From contig NZ_QAOJ01000011.1 in assembly GCF_003050835.1 (NCBI RefSeq), forward strand, positions 1 to 64,000: a DNA stretch of 64,000 nucleotides. Reading direction: 5' to 3'. Shown here piece by piece: positions 63,915-64,000 of the stretch. Position numbers and translations under genes: made by a program. How positions within the stretch are numbered: position 1 is the first letter of the stretch; each line of letters starts with the position of its first letter. A model generated the notes under the pieces. It was given only the letters and a program-made list of their open reading frames with translations. It had not been told where the DNA came from and did not search any database. Source of the DNA: Pseudomonas sp. GV071. Its GTDB lineage: Bacteria > Pseudomonadota > Gammaproteobacteria > Pseudomonadales > Pseudomonadaceae.

Positions 63915-64000
63915 AGTACGAGTGGCGTGAAGGCAACGAGGTGCAACTACTGATCAATGGCGAGGAGTTTTTCCCGCGGGTGTTTGCCAGCATCCAGGCA
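63911..64000 (+). CDS. clsB: Cardiolipin synthase B, N-terminal part (cut by the window edge)
   Basis: Only 30 codons are visible: MKYEWREGNEVQLLINGEEFFPRVF and onward, very like the start of E. coli ClsB (MK.SWREGN..QLL.NGE..YP). ClsB is a phospholipase D-fold enzyme that makes cardiolipin. The catalytic HKD motifs lie beyond the window. The start overlaps the EEP gene stop by four bases, matching the ybhP-clsB order. Confidence 0.8.
   Translation, partial: MKYEWREGNEVQLLINGEEFFPRVFASIQA

Overview
This window looks like the chromosome of a fluorescent Pseudomonas of the P. fluorescens type. The DNA is GC-rich with the codon bias of that genus, and it carries pyoverdine genes (pvdL, pvdG, an MbtH-like gene, pvdS), a tonB-exbB-exbD set with the extended pseudomonad TonB, REP-type palindromes and a LapA-class giant adhesin. 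There is no rRNA, tRNA, CRISPR array or prophage. The only mobile-element coding trace is the last codons of an IS110-type transposase at the left edge.

Layout. (1) 1-294: transposase tail and a 14-bp tandem repeat. (2) 295-4596: a small catabolic cluster on the minus strand (short-chain dehydrogenase, HSL-type esterase, Baeyer-Villiger-type flavin monooxygenase), divergent from an AraC-family regulator; together they fit oxidation of an alcohol or ketone to an ester and its hydrolysis. (3) 4753-24388: a 4645-residue RTX adhesin on the minus strand, divergent from its type I secretion genes (TolC-like, ABC, HlyD-like). The adhesin has an N-terminal retention module, a TAAG protease site, large internal duplications, three von Willebrand A domains and C-terminal RTX repeats. 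No lapD or lapG homologue is adjacent. (4) 24432-27213: a glutathione S-transferase gene and tonB-exbB-exbD. (5) 27638-43563: pyoverdine chromophore block. pvdL (acyl-AMP ligase plus three amino-acid modules), pvdG and an MbtH-like gene lie downstream of a PvdS-type promoter; pvdS is divergent under a Fur-like box; a siderophore-type acetyltransferase has an exact PvdS box of its own. (6) 43710-47627: small and uncharacterised proteins and an MscS channel. (7) 47879-64000: a long, tightly overlapping plus-strand operon: glgA-treZ-malQ-treY-DUF2934-glgX, then an acyl-CoA-dehydrogenase-like gene, a PIG-L deacetylase, a methyltransferase and a GT2 glycosyltransferase, then DUF72, an EEP-fold phosphodiesterase and the start of clsB.

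How the genes work together. TonB/ExbB/ExbD energise uptake of the ferri-pyoverdine whose synthesis starts with PvdL, under Fur and PvdS. The glg/tre operon turns alpha-glucan into trehalose, a stress and desiccation programme in pseudomonads, and the downstream cls genes point to membrane remodelling in the same programme. The four-gene deacetylase/methyltransferase/glycosyltransferase/dehydrogenase insert inside that operon has no function I can name and is the best candidate for an undescribed pathway. Two copies of a small element with inverted ends, one of which supplies the pvdS stop codon, are the clearest unusual non-coding structure.

Limits. Domain calls were made by reading motifs, with no database search. 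Boundaries inside the giant proteins are approximate (tens of residues).
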